The position numbers were made by a program, and so were the translations under genes. From Nitrospirota bacterium (GTDB lineage: Bacteria > Nitrospirota > Thermodesulfovibrionia > Thermodesulfovibrionales > UBA6898), in contig JAJRYC010000021.1 of assembly GCA_024275975.1 (NCBI GenBank), positions 1 to 44,837 on the forward strand: 44,837 nucleotides of DNA, given 5' to 3'. The notes under the pieces were generated by a model that saw only the letters and a program-made list of their open reading frames with translations, searched no databases and had not been told where the DNA came from. This document shows, in pieces, positions 8,009-17,167 of the stretch (position 1 is the first letter of the stretch; each line of letters begins with the position of its first letter).

Positions 8009-9109
8009 ATGAGTTTAAGTATAGGTATCGTCGGCCTCCCGAATGTTGGGAAATCGACACTGTTTAATGCGTTCACAAAAGCCCAAAACGCCGCTGCGGC
8101 GAATTACCCGTTTTGCACCATAGAACCTAACAAGGCAATCGTTGAAGTTCCCGACAAGCGTCTTGATCAACTGTCGGAAATTGTAAAGCCCCAAAAAGTA
8201 CAAAGCGCGATTGTGGAGTTCACCGACATTGCCGGGCTTGTACGGGGAGCTTCAAAGGGCGAGGGACTCGGCAATCAGTTCCTTTCGCATATAAGGGAAA
8301 CGTCGGAAATTGTGCAGGTCGTACGATGTTTTGAAAGCGACTCGATCATACACGTTGACGGCTCCGTTGACCCACTGCGCGATATTGAAGTTATCAACAT
8401 GGAGCTGGTACTTGCCGATATTCAGACACTCAAAAAAAAAACATCACGTCTTGAGAAACAGGCAAGATGAGATAAAAAACTTCAGCCCCTGCTTGATATT
8501 GCCAGGGAGGCGCAGGACCATCTTAACACCGGCAAGCCCGCAATCAGTTTTACCGGACGTGAATCCGATGCGTTCATGGAGCTAACAAAAGATATGCGCC
8601 TCATCACTTTAAAGCCGATGATATACGCTGCCAATGTTGATGAAGACGGTCTTGCTGAAGACAACGATCATGTGAAGGCTGTTCATAAGTTTGCAGCAGA
8701 GCAGAATTCAGAGTCAGTAAAGATCTGCGCAAAGATCGAGGAGGAAATGTCCGGGATGAGCGATGAAGAGCGCATTGAATTTCTCGAATCCCTTGGGGTA
8801 TCTCAAAGCGGGCTGGACCTGATAATTCGCCGTGGTTATCATGCACTCGGTCTGATCAGTTATTTTACCGCCGGGGTGAAAGAGGTCCGCGCATGGACAA
8901 TTCAGCATGGATGGAAGGCGCCGAAGGCCGCCTCTGTAATTCATGATGACTTTGAACGCGGTTTTATTCGGGCAGAGGTTATGGCCTATGACGATTTCAT
9001 TCAGCATGACGGAGAAGCCGGAGCACGCGCCGCAGGCAAACTAAGCACAGAAGGCAAGGAATATGTCGTCTGCAACGGCGATGTGATGCACTTTCTTTTC
9101 AATGTGTAG
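8009..9109 (+). pseudogene. ychF: YchF/EngD ATPase, broken by one in-frame TGA
   Basis: YchF is a ribosome-associated Obg-family ATPase. The reading frame is continuous from ATG 8009 (ribosome-binding site GAGGAG) to TAG at 9107-9109, 366 codons as expected for the family, except for TGA at 8468-8470 (codon 154). Before it are the P-loop GLPNVGKST (residues 8-16) and the G3 motif [10 protein letters not shown]. After it come the YchF-specific base-recognition motif (YAANVDEDG, replacing NKxD) and the TGS domain, ending NGDVMHFLFNV. The interrupted context reads QAR-stop-DKKLQ, where glycine (GGA) is common in this linker, so a single G-to-T change is the simplest origin. If translation stops there, nucleotide recognition and TGS are lost. 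No start signal is seen before the next ATG (8576). Confidence 0.9.
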
Positions 9110-9231
9110 ATGAGTTGCCCTCACCCACAGCCTGTTGAACTATTGCTCTTTTGCACATCTGCGCTATTCCCCTTCCGCTCTTCTCTATTAAGTGATACAA
9201 TATTATAAAAGTAACACTTAAGGAGGCTGAA

Positions 9232-9693
9232 ATGAGTGGTTTTGAAGAGGCATTCAGGAAGATCTTTAATGGTGTTTTTGTTATAACTACGAAAAAGGGT
9301 GAGAAGGTCAACGGGATGACCGCGGCATGGGTATCACGGGCGTCCTTTAAGCCTCCCCTGCTGTCCGTCTCCATCGGCAAGACGCGGTACAGTCATGACC
9401 TTATCAAAGATAGCGGTGTCTTTGCCGTGAACGTGCTTTCGGACAAGCAAATAGCCGTGGGTAAGCATTTCGGGTTCAAGTCCGGCAGGAAGACCGACAA
9501 GTTCAAAGACATTGAATATGAAACACGCAAGACAGGCTCCCCCATACTCCCGGACACAGCCGGGTATTTCGACTGCAAAGTAGTCAAAACATGCGATGCC
9601 GGAGATCACACGATATTTATAGGAGAGGTCGTTGACGCGGAGGTCTATGAAAACAATCATCCGCTCCTGCACAGGCACAAGGACTTTTTTTAG
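9232..9693 (+). CDS. Flavin reductase-like FMN-binding protein (flavoredoxin type)
   Basis: A 153-residue protein of the flavin reductase-like split-barrel family. The N-terminal GVFVITTKKGEKVNGMTAAW and SFKPPLLSVSIGKTRYSHDLI are the FMN-contacting strands, and the C-terminal GDHTIFIGEVVDAEV closes the barrel. Members bind FMN and serve as small electron carriers (flavoredoxin) or as the reductase of two-component oxygenases. In a probably anaerobic host an electron-transfer role is the more likely. The start is set by a strong AAGGAGG seven bases before the ATG. It stands alone, with no operon partner. Confidence 0.9.
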   Translation: MSGFEEAFRKIFNGVFVITTKKGEKVNGMTAAWVSRASFKPPLLSVSIGKTRYSHDLIKDSGVFAVNVLSDKQIAVGKHFGFKSGRKTDKFKDIEYETRKTGSPILPDTAGYFDCKVVKTCDAGDHTIFIGEVVDAEVYENNHPLLHRHKDFF

Positions 9694-10027
9694 GAACGAT
9701 TTTCGGGGCCATAGACTATAAGCCCCGTGCCCATCTGTTTATAATTCAAGAAAAAAGAGACAGGGGCGTATGCATTTGTCCGTACAAGATGAGGACACCT
9801 TGTTGTTCAATATCCCGCATACAAGCCAGTACAACCGCTGGAAGAAAAATGATAATATTATACGAGATCAAGTCTAAATTACATAAAAAGGTCATTTTTT
9901 ATAAATCTTAAACTCGATTACACACATAATTTTTTCATTAAATTTTTTAGTTGACAACAATATCCATAAATGCAAGAATATAATTAGCTCATCTGCCATG
10001 TGTAGAAGTAGTAAAGATGTCGTCCCC
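9694..10027. other. 334-base gap between the flavin reductase-like gene and the defence island
   Basis: A small inverted repeat (CGGGGC at 9704-9709, GCCCCG at 9722-9727) follows the flavin reductase-like stop and may help end transcription, though no T-run follows. A 35-codon open frame (9770-9877, plus strand) has no recognisable product or ribosome-binding site. The rest is AT-rich with no homology I recognise. Confidence 0.4.
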
Positions 10028-10525
10028 TTAAAGGGCGACATTAGCTTTTTTATACCGTTGATACTCCCTTTCCAATTTCCTTTTCTGATGATCCCTGGTG
10101 ACCAAATAAGCTGTCCAGGGAAGAATATATTCCTTACGATCAGCTAATACAACAAGATACTCCTCTTGTTCAAGCCATATTAGAATTCGGGTCTCTAACT
10201 TTCTCTTGTTCTCCCATACTTTAACGGCAGGATCACCATCATTTTCAATAACCGGCCTTGGCCAGCGAATACGTTCACAGCGCCTTAAATCAGGAATTCT
10301 TTCCTCTTCTTCCTTGCCTTCTGAAATCAAATGCCAGAACGTGGCCTCTTTACCATGCTCAACCGGATGTTTCTTAAGCCCTAATCTACTGCCTTTAAAA
10401 TAAGGTTTGCTGTCAATAAAATCATTCTTAAAGAAGGAATACAGAGCTTCAAGATATTTATCCCAGTCACCGCCATACTTGTCAAAGGGCTCAAGTTCAG
10501 GCAACCACTCTGGAGGCCCGCTCAT
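10028..10525 (-). CDS. Small basic protein, possible BECR-fold RNase-like partner of DUF3800
   Basis: A 165-residue soluble protein. The N-terminal half is acidic and aromatic (PEWLPELEPFDKYGGDWDKY). The second half alternates predicted strands, RILIWLEQEEYLVVLADRKE then ILPWTAYLVTRDHQKRKL, and ends in a basic helix. That C-terminal pattern reminds me of Barnase-EndoU-ColicinE5/D-RelE-like (BECR) nucleases of the phage-associated kind, with HQKRK and T as possible active residues, but this is an inference from pattern only. The start overlaps the DUF3800 stop as ATGA, so the two are made together. Such a coupled pair at the edge of a defence island suggests a toxin-antitoxin or abortive-infection role. 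Confidence 0.5.
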   Translation of the reverse strand: MSGPPEWLPELEPFDKYGGDWDKYLEALYSFFKNDFIDSKPYFKGSRLGLKKHPVEHGKEATFWHLISEGKEEEERIPDLRRCERIRWPRPVIENDGDPAVKVWENKRKLETRILIWLEQEEYLVVLADRKEYILPWTAYLVTRDHQKRKLEREYQRYKKANVAL

Positions 10526-11229
10526 ATGCCCACCTCACTGGCATGCCACTTAAACAAATTAAACTTTCTTTCCATCAGAAGTGTTGTCTTAGTTAAATCA
10601 TACCCGGACCGTTTTCTTATTCTGTCAATTATGCCCTGTTTAGCAGCACTACCGGATAACCCTCTATTAACATACGCTACAGCCCCTATAAGCACATCAG
10701 CAAGCTGCGAGATTTCAACTTCATGCGACCTGATTACCTGTACTCTCTCAATAATATTTCTGTGAAAGTCATATACGCTATTACGTAAGACATCTTGCAG
10801 CTTTTTTACTTTCAATGCGCCCTTGGAATCCTTGATATCTAAATAAATACGTTGGCAGTCTTCAGGGCTAAGTATTACCTTGAGCATGTCGAAATACATT
10901 TTGTAATACCAAGTATCATGATCCTGGTTATAGTATTCGTGCTGCAGTTTTGATTTATCCGGAACTATTAATGCTCTAAAATGGAGGAAATCATTATCAA
11001 AAAAGTAATCTATAAGATCAATGTAAAAATCTATTTTTGCGGGTGACACTTTAGTCCATTTAATTTCAAAATTCCGACTCAACCCGTGACGAACCTGAAT
11101 TTCCCGTATTCTTGCATTGATTAAACGCGTTTTATCTGCCAGGCACCATACAGCACCGAGCACCATAACTTTCTGGTGATCATTTTCCAGATGGCAGCTT
11201 TCGTCGCAGTATATATTGTAAGTACTCAT
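10522..11229 (-). CDS. DUF3800 protein (RNase H-like fold)
   Basis: A 235-residue DUF3800 protein. Diagnostic points are YCDESCHLENDHQKVMVLGA at residues 6-25 (the family's N-terminal DES motif), FEIKWTKVS near 55, the acidic YLDIKDSKGALK near 125 and SQLADVLIGAVAYVNRG near 175. The conserved acidic residues suggest a metal-dependent nuclease of RNase H-like fold, but catalysis is not established for the family. DUF3800 genes are frequent in defence islands and on mobile elements. The start is strong (AAGGAGG, then ATG). It is the first gene of a two-gene unit with the small protein downstream and lies just after the relic of a type III methyltransferase gene. Confidence 0.85.
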   Translation of the reverse strand: MSTYNIYCDESCHLENDHQKVMVLGAVWCLADKTRLINARIREIQVRHGLSRNFEIKWTKVSPAKIDFYIDLIDYFFDNDFLHFRALIVPDKSKLQHEYYNQDHDTWYYKMYFDMLKVILSPEDCQRIYLDIKDSKGALKVKKLQDVLRNSVYDFHRNIIERVQVIRSHEVEISQLADVLIGAVAYVNRGLSGSAAKQGIIDRIRKRSGYDLTKTTLLMERKFNLFKWHASEVGI

Positions 11230-11257
11230 GAGTCACCTCCTTTCCCCATTCAGCATA

Positions 11258-11644
11258 TTAGATACTCTTCACCTCAGTCCCCGGTGATATGAGCTTGAGT
11301 ATTTGCTCAACGTTTATCTTCACACTGTCGTTTGCAGAGCCGGAGTCGCGGAATACCACGCGCAGCAGCTTTCGCGCGGCAAGTTCTTTAACCATCTCCT
11401 CGCTAATGTCCGGCTCAAAGCATGCGTACTATTCCACTCATACGACAACTCACATTCGCATATCATCAAGGAATTCCGATGCCGGATCAAGGTCGCGATT
11501 GCGGCGCTCGTAGGCAACCCGAATAGGGCTCTGCTCATCCTTCCGCATTACTGACTGGAACTCGGCAGTAGGGATGTTTTTGCGGCTCGCGTCCTCGTGC
11601 TTGAGGGTGGCTATGGTTTTTTTAGATGAGTTCTTTTTAGCCAT
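11258..11644 (-). pseudogene. Type III DNA methyltransferase (mod) relic: N- and C-terminal ends only
   Basis: The first 64 codons (11644 to 11450) are a clean N terminus of a type III-associated adenine methyltransferase: KKTIATLKHEDASRKNIPTA and QSPIRVAYERRNRDLDP are hallmarks of a Mod subfamily different from the intact mod at 18298-20379. After several stops the same frame resumes as CFEPDISEEMVKELAARK and RVVFRDSGSANDSVKINVEQ, ending at TAA 11258-11260; this matches the C terminus of the intact Mod. The whole catalytic middle (DPPY and FxGxG motifs) is missing. It is either one gene with a large internal deletion or a hybrid made by recombination with the other mod. It cannot encode a working enzyme. 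Confidence 0.85.
11266..11425. repeat. 160-bp direct repeat (copy 1) shared with the end of the intact mod gene
   Basis: This stretch matches 18304-18464 in the same orientation, with roughly 15 differences by eye. It encodes the last about 50 codons of Mod in both places. The copies bracket about 7 kb holding the Res, DUF1016, DUF4062 and four-helix-bundle genes, so recombination between them could delete or duplicate that block. Confidence 0.85.
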
Positions 11645-11758
11645 TATCTTTATGCCTCCGACGCAAAAGAAGTGTGAAGTGAGAAGTTAGAAGAGTGAAG
11701 TAAAAAACAATGAACTTTTAGTTCACTTAACTTTACTTTATGGCTCATGTGTTACACC

Positions 11759-12133
11759 TCATATTTTTTGTTTTGTTTTTTTTATTATTGTTGTCAGGAT
11801 TGCTATGAGTTGGTTTGATTCTTCGATTAAGTCTTTCAGCTTTGGCTCTTTAACGATATCTGATGCTGCAAGCAGCCGCAACCAGTAGTTCGTTTCTCTT
11901 GCTTCCTTGCAGGCAATTGAATATTTGGACACAAAATCCGCCCGACTTTGCCCTGCCTGACCTTCTTCAACATTGGCACCAATAGAAGTACCGGATCGGA
12001 GCAGTTGATTTGCCAGAGTCCTACTCACACCATTGCCTTTATCAAGTGCCTGACATAGCAAAACCACCCGGCATGCAAACTCAAAAGTCCGCTCCGGCAA
12101 ATCCCGTCTTGGCTGTTCCATTTCACACTTCAC
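11759..12133 (-). CDS. Four-helix-bundle protein (23S rRNA intervening-sequence family), copy 1
   Basis: A 124-residue four-helix-bundle protein of the S23/IVP family. The signature LLRSGTSIGANVEEGQAGQS and YSIACKEARETNYWLRLL are both present. Members were first found encoded in intervening sequences of 23S rRNA, but most, as here, are free-standing and of unknown function, often next to restriction or repeat-rich loci. The start given is GTG at 12133; ATG at 12121 (MEQPRRDL) is equally possible and neither has a good ribosome-binding site. The GTGAAGTGTGA around the start resembles the ATGAAGTATGA that forms the start of the second copy, so a short repeat seems to supply both starts. It sits between DUF4062 and the mod relic. 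Confidence 0.88.
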   Translation of the reverse strand: MKCEMEQPRRDLPERTFEFACRVVLLCQALDKGNGVSRTLANQLLRSGTSIGANVEEGQAGQSRADFVSKYSIACKEARETNYWLRLLAASDIVKEPKLKDLIEESNQLIAILTTIIKKTKQKI

Positions 12134-12153
12134 TTTTCACCCTTCTTACTTCT

Positions 12154-13614
12154 TCATGAGCCCTTTGAGCCCTTTATGAGCCCTTTGCGATCAAAGACAT
12201 AGTATGTCCCCTTGCCTGTTGTTCCTATCTTCTCTAAAACGCCTTTTCTGACCATCTCCTCCAACTCCCTCGATGCGGTCGGTTTTGAGACGCTAAAAGC
12301 CTTCTGGTAATCCCGGTTGCTCAGGCGTTCGCTTGTCTTGGCAATCAGCACCGCTTGTCGTTGCCTGTCATTGAGCGCAAGAGATTCAATAACCTTATCC
12401 GTCAGCCAGTCGCGCCAGACCATGCTCGTAAACTCTCCACCTCGCTGTACAAAATCAGGCTCAGGCAAGGCATGGGCAAGGCTCTCCCGGATCATCATGA
12501 GTGTGCCGGTGCCATATTTTTCAATGTAACGAGCAAGAAAGAGCGCCTCGCAGATACGGGGGTTACGGGCAATTGAGCCATGGGGATGGCGCAGACTTTC
12601 CGGGGTAAGTGGTGGAGTTAGTCTGCCCGGATTCCATACTTCCACACGGTCGGCAAAGACGGAAACCTGCACAACCCCAGCCGATGAATAGTCACGGTGG
12701 GCGATGGCATTGACAACAGCTTCTCGTATTACATCAGGTGGAATCTCATAACGGACGGGGGCCTGCATGCTTTCGGCACGGGTTCCGACACTGCGATTGA
12801 TTTTTGACATAACAAAGTCTACAGCCATGTCAACCTGTTCGAAGAGCATACCCTTGAAGATGCGGTAGAACGGTACGGGGCGCTGGATCTCAGTGCCGTG
12901 AAAGTGCATACAACGCACTTCGGTTGCAGGAAGAAAGCGCTGAGGATCGCGTCCAAAAAGGAGTATTGCCGCATTCGTGGGATGATTATCATAGAGCAGG
13001 TGCAGGTGAGCAAGAACATCAGCGGTGGGAGTCTTGAGTGAAAGCGGGAACTGACGCTCACTCCTGGCCAGACGTACAAAGTCCGATACAGCCTGAGCAT
13101 CTATATCGTCCAGAGTTGCTTCAGGACAGGGTCTCTCCTCAAAGGGGCGATTTTGAATAATGCCGCACACTTCGAGATAATCCACAAGGCTTGAATAAAG
13201 AACGGTCGTCAATTCGGGAATGCTGACAAAACGTTTCCGAATCAGCTGTTGGCCGGCCCTTCGGATTAGTGACTGCATCTTTGACTGGCGGACTTTATCA
13301 TCATTACCCTTTACAAAGATAAGCCGGGGTTTACCTGTAGCTGTGGCAAGGTCAAACTCGCGCTCTGTTGGCGAGATACCCTCGGCATCTTCAAAACCGT
13401 ATTCATTTCCGAATAGACCAATGTAAACAGCAGCGTGCTCAACCTCGGTGAGATAAACAGCATCTGCATGCCTATCGCTTGCCGGTAGTTCCTCGAACAG
13501 AAAGAGATCGAAAAAGCGGCTTAATAAGGGGTCATTGCGGATAAAATCTGCAACAGCATGGCGCTCTTCGGCCATCTCCTTTTGCACGCTGCTTATGAAT
13601 ATCCTAATTTTCAT
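12154..13614 (-). CDS. DUF4062 - GHKL-type ATPase - winged-helix protein
   Basis: A 486-residue three-part protein. Residues 1-110 are DUF4062 (MKIRIFISSVQKEMAEERHA), a TIR/Toll-like alpha-beta fold often at the N terminus of defence-type proteins. The middle (about 180-400) is the ATP-binding domain annotated as RecG C-terminal-like/HATPase_c_4, with REAVVNAIAHRDYSSAG and DRVEVWNPGRL. The end (about 415-480) is a winged helix (NRDYQKAFSVSKPTASRELE). It lacks the helicase domains of true RecG. The ATG overlaps the stop of the res relic as ATGA, so it was built into that type III operon. Three GAGCCCTTT repeats at its 3' end encode the tail GLIKGSKGS. It appears intact although both R-M genes around it are dead. 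Confidence 0.85.
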   Translation of the reverse strand: MKIRIFISSVQKEMAEERHAVADFIRNDPLLSRFFDLFLFEELPASDRHADAVYLTEVEHAAVYIGLFGNEYGFEDAEGISPTEREFDLATATGKPRLIFVKGNDDKVRQSKMQSLIRRAGQQLIRKRFVSIPELTTVLYSSLVDYLEVCGIIQNRPFEERPCPEATLDDIDAQAVSDFVRLARSERQFPLSLKTPTADVLAHLHLLYDNHPTNAAILLFGRDPQRFLPATEVRCMHFHGTEIQRPVPFYRIFKGMLFEQVDMAVDFVMSKINRSVGTRAESMQAPVRYEIPPDVIREAVVNAIAHRDYSSAGVVQVSVFADRVEVWNPGRLTPPLTPESLRHPHGSIARNPRICEALFLARYIEKYGTGTLMMIRESLAHALPEPDFVQRGGEFTSMVWRDWLTDKVIESLALNDRQRQAVLIAKTSERLSNRDYQKAFSVSKPTASRELEEMVRKGVLEKIGTTGKGTYYVFDRKGLIKGSKGS

Positions 13615-14065
13615 CCTCCACTCTTTAAACTTTTTTCGATCATGTTATTAAATTCAGCTTCTACTTTTTTCTCAAAGTCAGCCTCTATCTGGTAGACTTC
13701 TGTGAATTCAGCAAAGGCCCATCGGCCATACTTGCCAAGGTCGTTAACTCCGGGTACCCAATAGGTTTCCATAGTTGCCTTTTTGTCCTTCGCGTCCTCT
13801 CGTCGATACCCCTTGATCTCAACGATCAGGTGCAGCGGATCTTCATGTCCGTCGTCGATCAGGACAATAAAGTCAGGCGCATCCTGGTTTCTAACCGGTA
13901 ATAGTACTCAAGACTCTTCTGTCCACGATAATCCCATACAAATTCAACCGTCCCTGCATCAATGTCGTACACCAAAGACTCATATTTGTGGCCTTTGGCT
14001 ATCAACTTCTCATCCACTCCAATGTGGCTGGGTATCCGATGCTCCTGTCGCTCACGGACACACAC
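13611..14065 (-). pseudogene. Type III restriction subunit (res) relic: nuclease domain only
   Basis: Two frames of one former gene. From 14065 the frame reads HKYESLVYDIDAGTVEFVWD and on to KSLEYYYR; a frameshift near 13895 moves the coding to NQDAPDFIVLIDDGHEDP, then LHLIVEIKGYRREDAKDKK and TMETYWVPGVNDLGKYGRWA, ending at TGA 13611-13613. PD...EIK is a PD-(D/E)xK nuclease motif and the WVPGVN-LG-YGRWAFAEF tail is typical of Res proteins that travel with the KNIPTAE-type Mod seen at 11450-11644. The helicase part is gone; the fragment abuts the stop of the intact Res. The end overlaps the DUF4062 start (ATGA). Confidence 0.85.
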
Positions 14066-17000
14066 CTACCGCACCAGCTCCATCAGCTTCCCATAGCTGT
14101 CGACGACATCGTATTTGACCTGGTCAGATGTGATCTTGGCAAAGAATTTTCTGGCGCAGTCTATTTTTGATTTTTCGATTTCACGGAGGTCCATCGTTGA
14201 CATAGAGCCTTTTGTCTCCGCGACAAAGTAAATATGCTTTACCTTGCCTTCTTTAAAGGCAATGGCCCAGTCGGGATTATAGTTGCCGACGGGTGTCGGA
14301 ATGAAGAAGCTCCGAGGCAGCTTGGCGTAGACAACGACTTCAGTGCTTTTATCGAGTTCTTTGACAAAGGTGCGCTCATTTTGGGAATCTGTGAAGACGT
14401 AGTCGTAAATATGCCGGTCGGCCTTGAAGGCTTTGTTGAAGTCTTCCTTTTGCTTCTCCTGGGTGAAGATGTCGATATGATGTATCTCATCCACAGGGTC
14501 ATAAGCGAGGTGCTGGACGATCACTGTGGCCTTTTGCTCGTTGATGATTCGTGCGGCCTTCTGGATGAAGTCTTCGGGATTGCTTTTATACTGGTTGAAA
14601 ACAGCCAGATTGATCTCCCCGAGAATATGCGCGATTGTGCTCCTGGTCAGTTGAGTCTCCTTGGCCACTTCTCCGATGAGATCGTACGGAACCGCGGAAT
14701 GGATCGAGTTCGAGTGGTAGGCAGTCTCGTTTTCCCTGACCTCAAAAGATTCTCCCTTTTTCAATGATTCATAAGTAGTCTGGTCGGATTGTTCGCCTCT
14801 CTGAATCGTGTATTGAAGCGGACTGACTTTTAGCTCCTTATCAATTGCCGTGACACATTTATTTATCAGCTCCTCTGTCTCAAAATGTACAGTATAGGCA
14901 GCCTTGCGGTTGATGCGGTTCCAGAGTTCTTTAAATTCTTTCTTTTCAAAGTTTGCACTCAGAGGGTTTGTTTTAGCTTTCCGGTCGTCTCCGATCTCGG
15001 GCATCTGGGCATCACTGAAGACACTGTCAATAAGTTGAAATACCTGTTCAGCATGTGGTAGCAGCTCCGGGGGAAGTTCCGCAAGCTGGCCTTCTTTCTT
15101 TGCATCGTGATACTCCTTGGTAATTTTATCGTCATCGTCTGTGTAGTCGTTTTTCAGAAGATACTTATAAATTTGCTTTGCCATCTTTGCATCCACCTCT
15201 ATATCACCTTCTGCTGTCTTGAGCACTTTACCGGCAAAATACGCCTCATCAGCAACACGCGGGCGGGAGGAGAGAGATTCGCTGATATCACGCTGCAGTG
15301 CAGTAACAAAATCCCTGTAACTTTCACTTGCAACAACCGTAAGGACATTAACCTGATGCACGGTAGCCGGATTATCCATGCGATCCCCTGTCTGGTTGAC
15401 TGATATACGCATTCCACGCCCGACCTCCTGACGGCGGGAGATTGTATTGTCGCTGTGCTTCAGGGTGCAGATTACAAAGACATTCGGATTGTCCCATCCT
15501 TCGCGAAGAGCGGAGTGGGAGAATATAAACCTGACCGGCTCATTTAGAGATAACAGACGCTCCTTGTCTTTGAGGATCAAGTCATATGCGTCAACGTCAT
15601 CCGTTTCAGTGGATCTTGCGCCGGTCTTAGGATCAACAAAGTGTTTACTTTTCTTGTCAATTGAGAAATAGCCGTTGTGAGGTTTCGCAGTTTCTATGCT
15701 TTTGAGATAGCGATTGTAGGGTGTATCTTCCAATAGCGGGATTTCATTAAGATACTGGTTGTATTCTTCTTCAAAAATTTGTGCATATTCACCGGGTATC
15801 GCAACATTGTCATCATACCGGCGATACTTGGCAACTTCGTCAATGAAAAAGAGGGAGAGAACTTTGATGCCTTGATTAAACAATACCTGTTCTTTCTCAA
15901 AGTGGGCCTTGATGGCTTCACGGATCTGAATGCGCCGGAGGGTTGATTCATTCACATCACCCGTGACCTCTCCTGCTTTCAGTTCCTCCCCATTGGTAAA
16001 ACTAACAGTGTCTCTGTAGGCGTCAATGTCGGCGACGACAAACCCTTTGTACTGGTTGAGCCCATCTGATTTATCGAAGAGATTGTCATTTTTACCCAGC
16101 TTGCGTATCACACGTTTTATCCCGTTTACCTGTTTAATCTCCATCTCCATGCGGGCGACCGGCGGCTTGCTGGCTGACACCCCGATAGATTCCAGGTATA
16201 AGTATGCGTTTGTGCCGCTGAGTCCCTTCACGGATACTCCACGTACCGCGATTTTCTTGACCAGCTTCTGATTGTAAGCATCCAGCGCGTCAAGCCGGTG
16301 GACCTTGTTATATTCGGTCTTATGTGTAGCGGAGTAGCGCAGTATCATTAGGGGATTAAACTCTTTCAAAGAGTCCAGCGTCTTTCCACCCTCCATCTTC
16401 TGTGGCTCGTCGAGGATAAGAACCGGGTGATTACTCTTGATTACATCAATAGGACGTCGTGACTGAAAATCATCCAGCTCTTCATAGATGCGCCGGGCAT
16501 CCTTGCCCCGGGCATTGAAGGCCTGAACATTGATGATCATCACATTGAGACCTGCGTCAGAGGAAAAACTCTCCAGATTGTGCAGTTGCTTCGAGTTATA
16601 GATGAAAAATCGGGTCCGCTTGCCGTATTGTTCAAGAAAATGCTCGGCAGTGATTTCAAGGGCTTTGTAAACGCCTTCGCGGATAGCAATGCTCGGTACT
16701 ACCACAATAAACTTGCTCCAGCCGTAGCGCTGATAAAGCTCAAACATTGTTTTGATGTAACAATAGGTTTTACCGGTGCCGGTCTCCATCTCAATATCAA
16801 GGTTGACCGGGCAGACCTTGTTACTGACCAGTACATTGGAGATCGGCAGGTTCTGGCGGCGCTGAACTGTTTGAATATTCTCAAGCACTTGTGAGTGAGG
16901 TATGGCGATATCACCATTTTTAAAGCCGGAGTCATCAAGCATTTTCTGCTGTAGGTCAGCTTCAACCCGTCCGGGGTCAATGCGGTATTTGGCGCCGCTG

Positions 17001-17083
17001 CTTTTGGGTTGTCCAGTAAAGCAGTCTGTAACGGACTCCACGGCATTTGTCTGATATTGCTGTTTTTTGAATTTAAGTTTCAC
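14066..17083 (-). CDS. res: Type III restriction enzyme Res subunit (DEAD-like helicase/nuclease)
   Basis: A 1005-residue Res protein, full length for the family. It would translocate on DNA with Mod and cleave near unmodified sites. Helicase motifs are Walker A METGTGKT (99-106), the DEPQ box [12 protein letters not shown] (225-228), RYSATHK (motif III, about 250) and [15 protein letters not shown] (motif VI). The C-terminal endonuclease is complete: NPDWAIAF (D938), then FVAETKGS (E956, K958), a PD-x-ExK site. It ends in TAG, directly followed by the nuclease piece of another res. The ATG at 17083 lies 84 bases after the DUF1016 stop. The usual partner order mod-res is interrupted here by the DUF1016 gene. 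Confidence 0.95.
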   Translation of the reverse strand: MKLKFKKQQYQTNAVESVTDCFTGQPKSSGAKYRIDPGRVEADLQQKMLDDSGFKNGDIAIPHSQVLENIQTVQRRQNLPISNVLVSNKVCPVNLDIEMETGTGKTYCYIKTMFELYQRYGWSKFIVVVPSIAIREGVYKALEITAEHFLEQYGKRTRFFIYNSKQLHNLESFSSDAGLNVMIINVQAFNARGKDARRIYEELDDFQSRRPIDVIKSNHPVLILDEPQKMEGGKTLDSLKEFNPLMILRYSATHKTEYNKVHRLDALDAYNQKLVKKIAVRGVSVKGLSGTNAYLYLESIGVSASKPPVARMEMEIKQVNGIKRVIRKLGKNDNLFDKSDGLNQYKGFVVADIDAYRDTVSFTNGEELKAGEVTGDVNESTLRRIQIREAIKAHFEKEQVLFNQGIKVLSLFFIDEVAKYRRYDDNVAIPGEYAQIFEEEYNQYLNEIPLLEDTPYNRYLKSIETAKPHNGYFSIDKKSKHFVDPKTGARSTETDDVDAYDLILKDKERLLSLNEPVRFIFSHSALREGWDNPNVFVICTLKHSDNTISRRQEVGRGMRISVNQTGDRMDNPATVHQVNVLTVVASESYRDFVTALQRDISESLSSRPRVADEAYFAGKVLKTAEGDIEVDAKMAKQIYKYLLKNDYTDDDDKITKEYHDAKKEGQLAELPPELLPHAEQVFQLIDSVFSDAQMPEIGDDRKAKTNPLSANFEKKEFKELWNRINRKAAYTVHFETEELINKCVTAIDKELKVSPLQYTIQRGEQSDQTTYESLKKGESFEVRENETAYHSNSIHSAVPYDLIGEVAKETQLTRSTIAHILGEINLAVFNQYKSNPEDFIQKAARIINEQKATVIVQHLAYDPVDEIHHIDIFTQEKQKEDFNKAFKADRHIYDYVFTDSQNERTFVKELDKSTEVVVYAKLPRSFFIPTPVGNYNPDWAIAFKEGKVKHIYFVAETKGSMSTMDLREIEKSKIDCARKFFAKITSDQVKYDVVDSYGKLMELVR

Positions 17084-17140
17084 CGGAGGCCTCCATTATT
17101 GACCATGGAATGTATTGAAGGCATAGAATATTTATTTGCC

Positions 17141-17166
17141 CACGAAAGGCACGAAATATACGAAAT
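17141..17166. repeat. Short ACGAAA repeat, 9-base period
   Basis: ACGAAA occurs at 17142, 17151 and 17160 in the 84-base gap between the DUF1016 stop and the Res start. This resembles short tandem CACGAAA-type intergenic repeats seen in many environmental genomes. No role is evident. Confidence 0.5.
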
Positions 17167-17167
17167 T

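Noticed and set aside
8468-8470. UGA read as glycine or selenocysteine in ychF
   Set aside because: TGA ends other genes here in the ordinary way (gatA at 28138, inside an ATGA overlap with gatB; the MNT gene at 455). No SECIS-like hairpin directly follows and YchF is not a selenoprotein family.
9951-9984. TTGACA and TATAAT as a plus-strand promoter
   Set aside because: The hexamers are perfect but 22 bases apart, and no plus-strand gene follows; the next genes are on the minus strand.
10019-10040. Rho-independent terminator after the small DUF3800 partner
   Set aside because: GTCGTCCCC/AGGGCGAC pairs only imperfectly and is not followed by T-residues on the minus strand.
12154-13614. RecG helicase
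   Set aside because: Only the C-terminal ATP-binding-like part annotated as RecG-like is present; there is no wedge or SF2 helicase core, and the N terminus is DUF4062.
13783-14118. Plus-strand gene across the res relic and Res end
   Set aside because: The open frame is the complement of recognisable minus-strand protein sequence and has no start signal or family resemblance.
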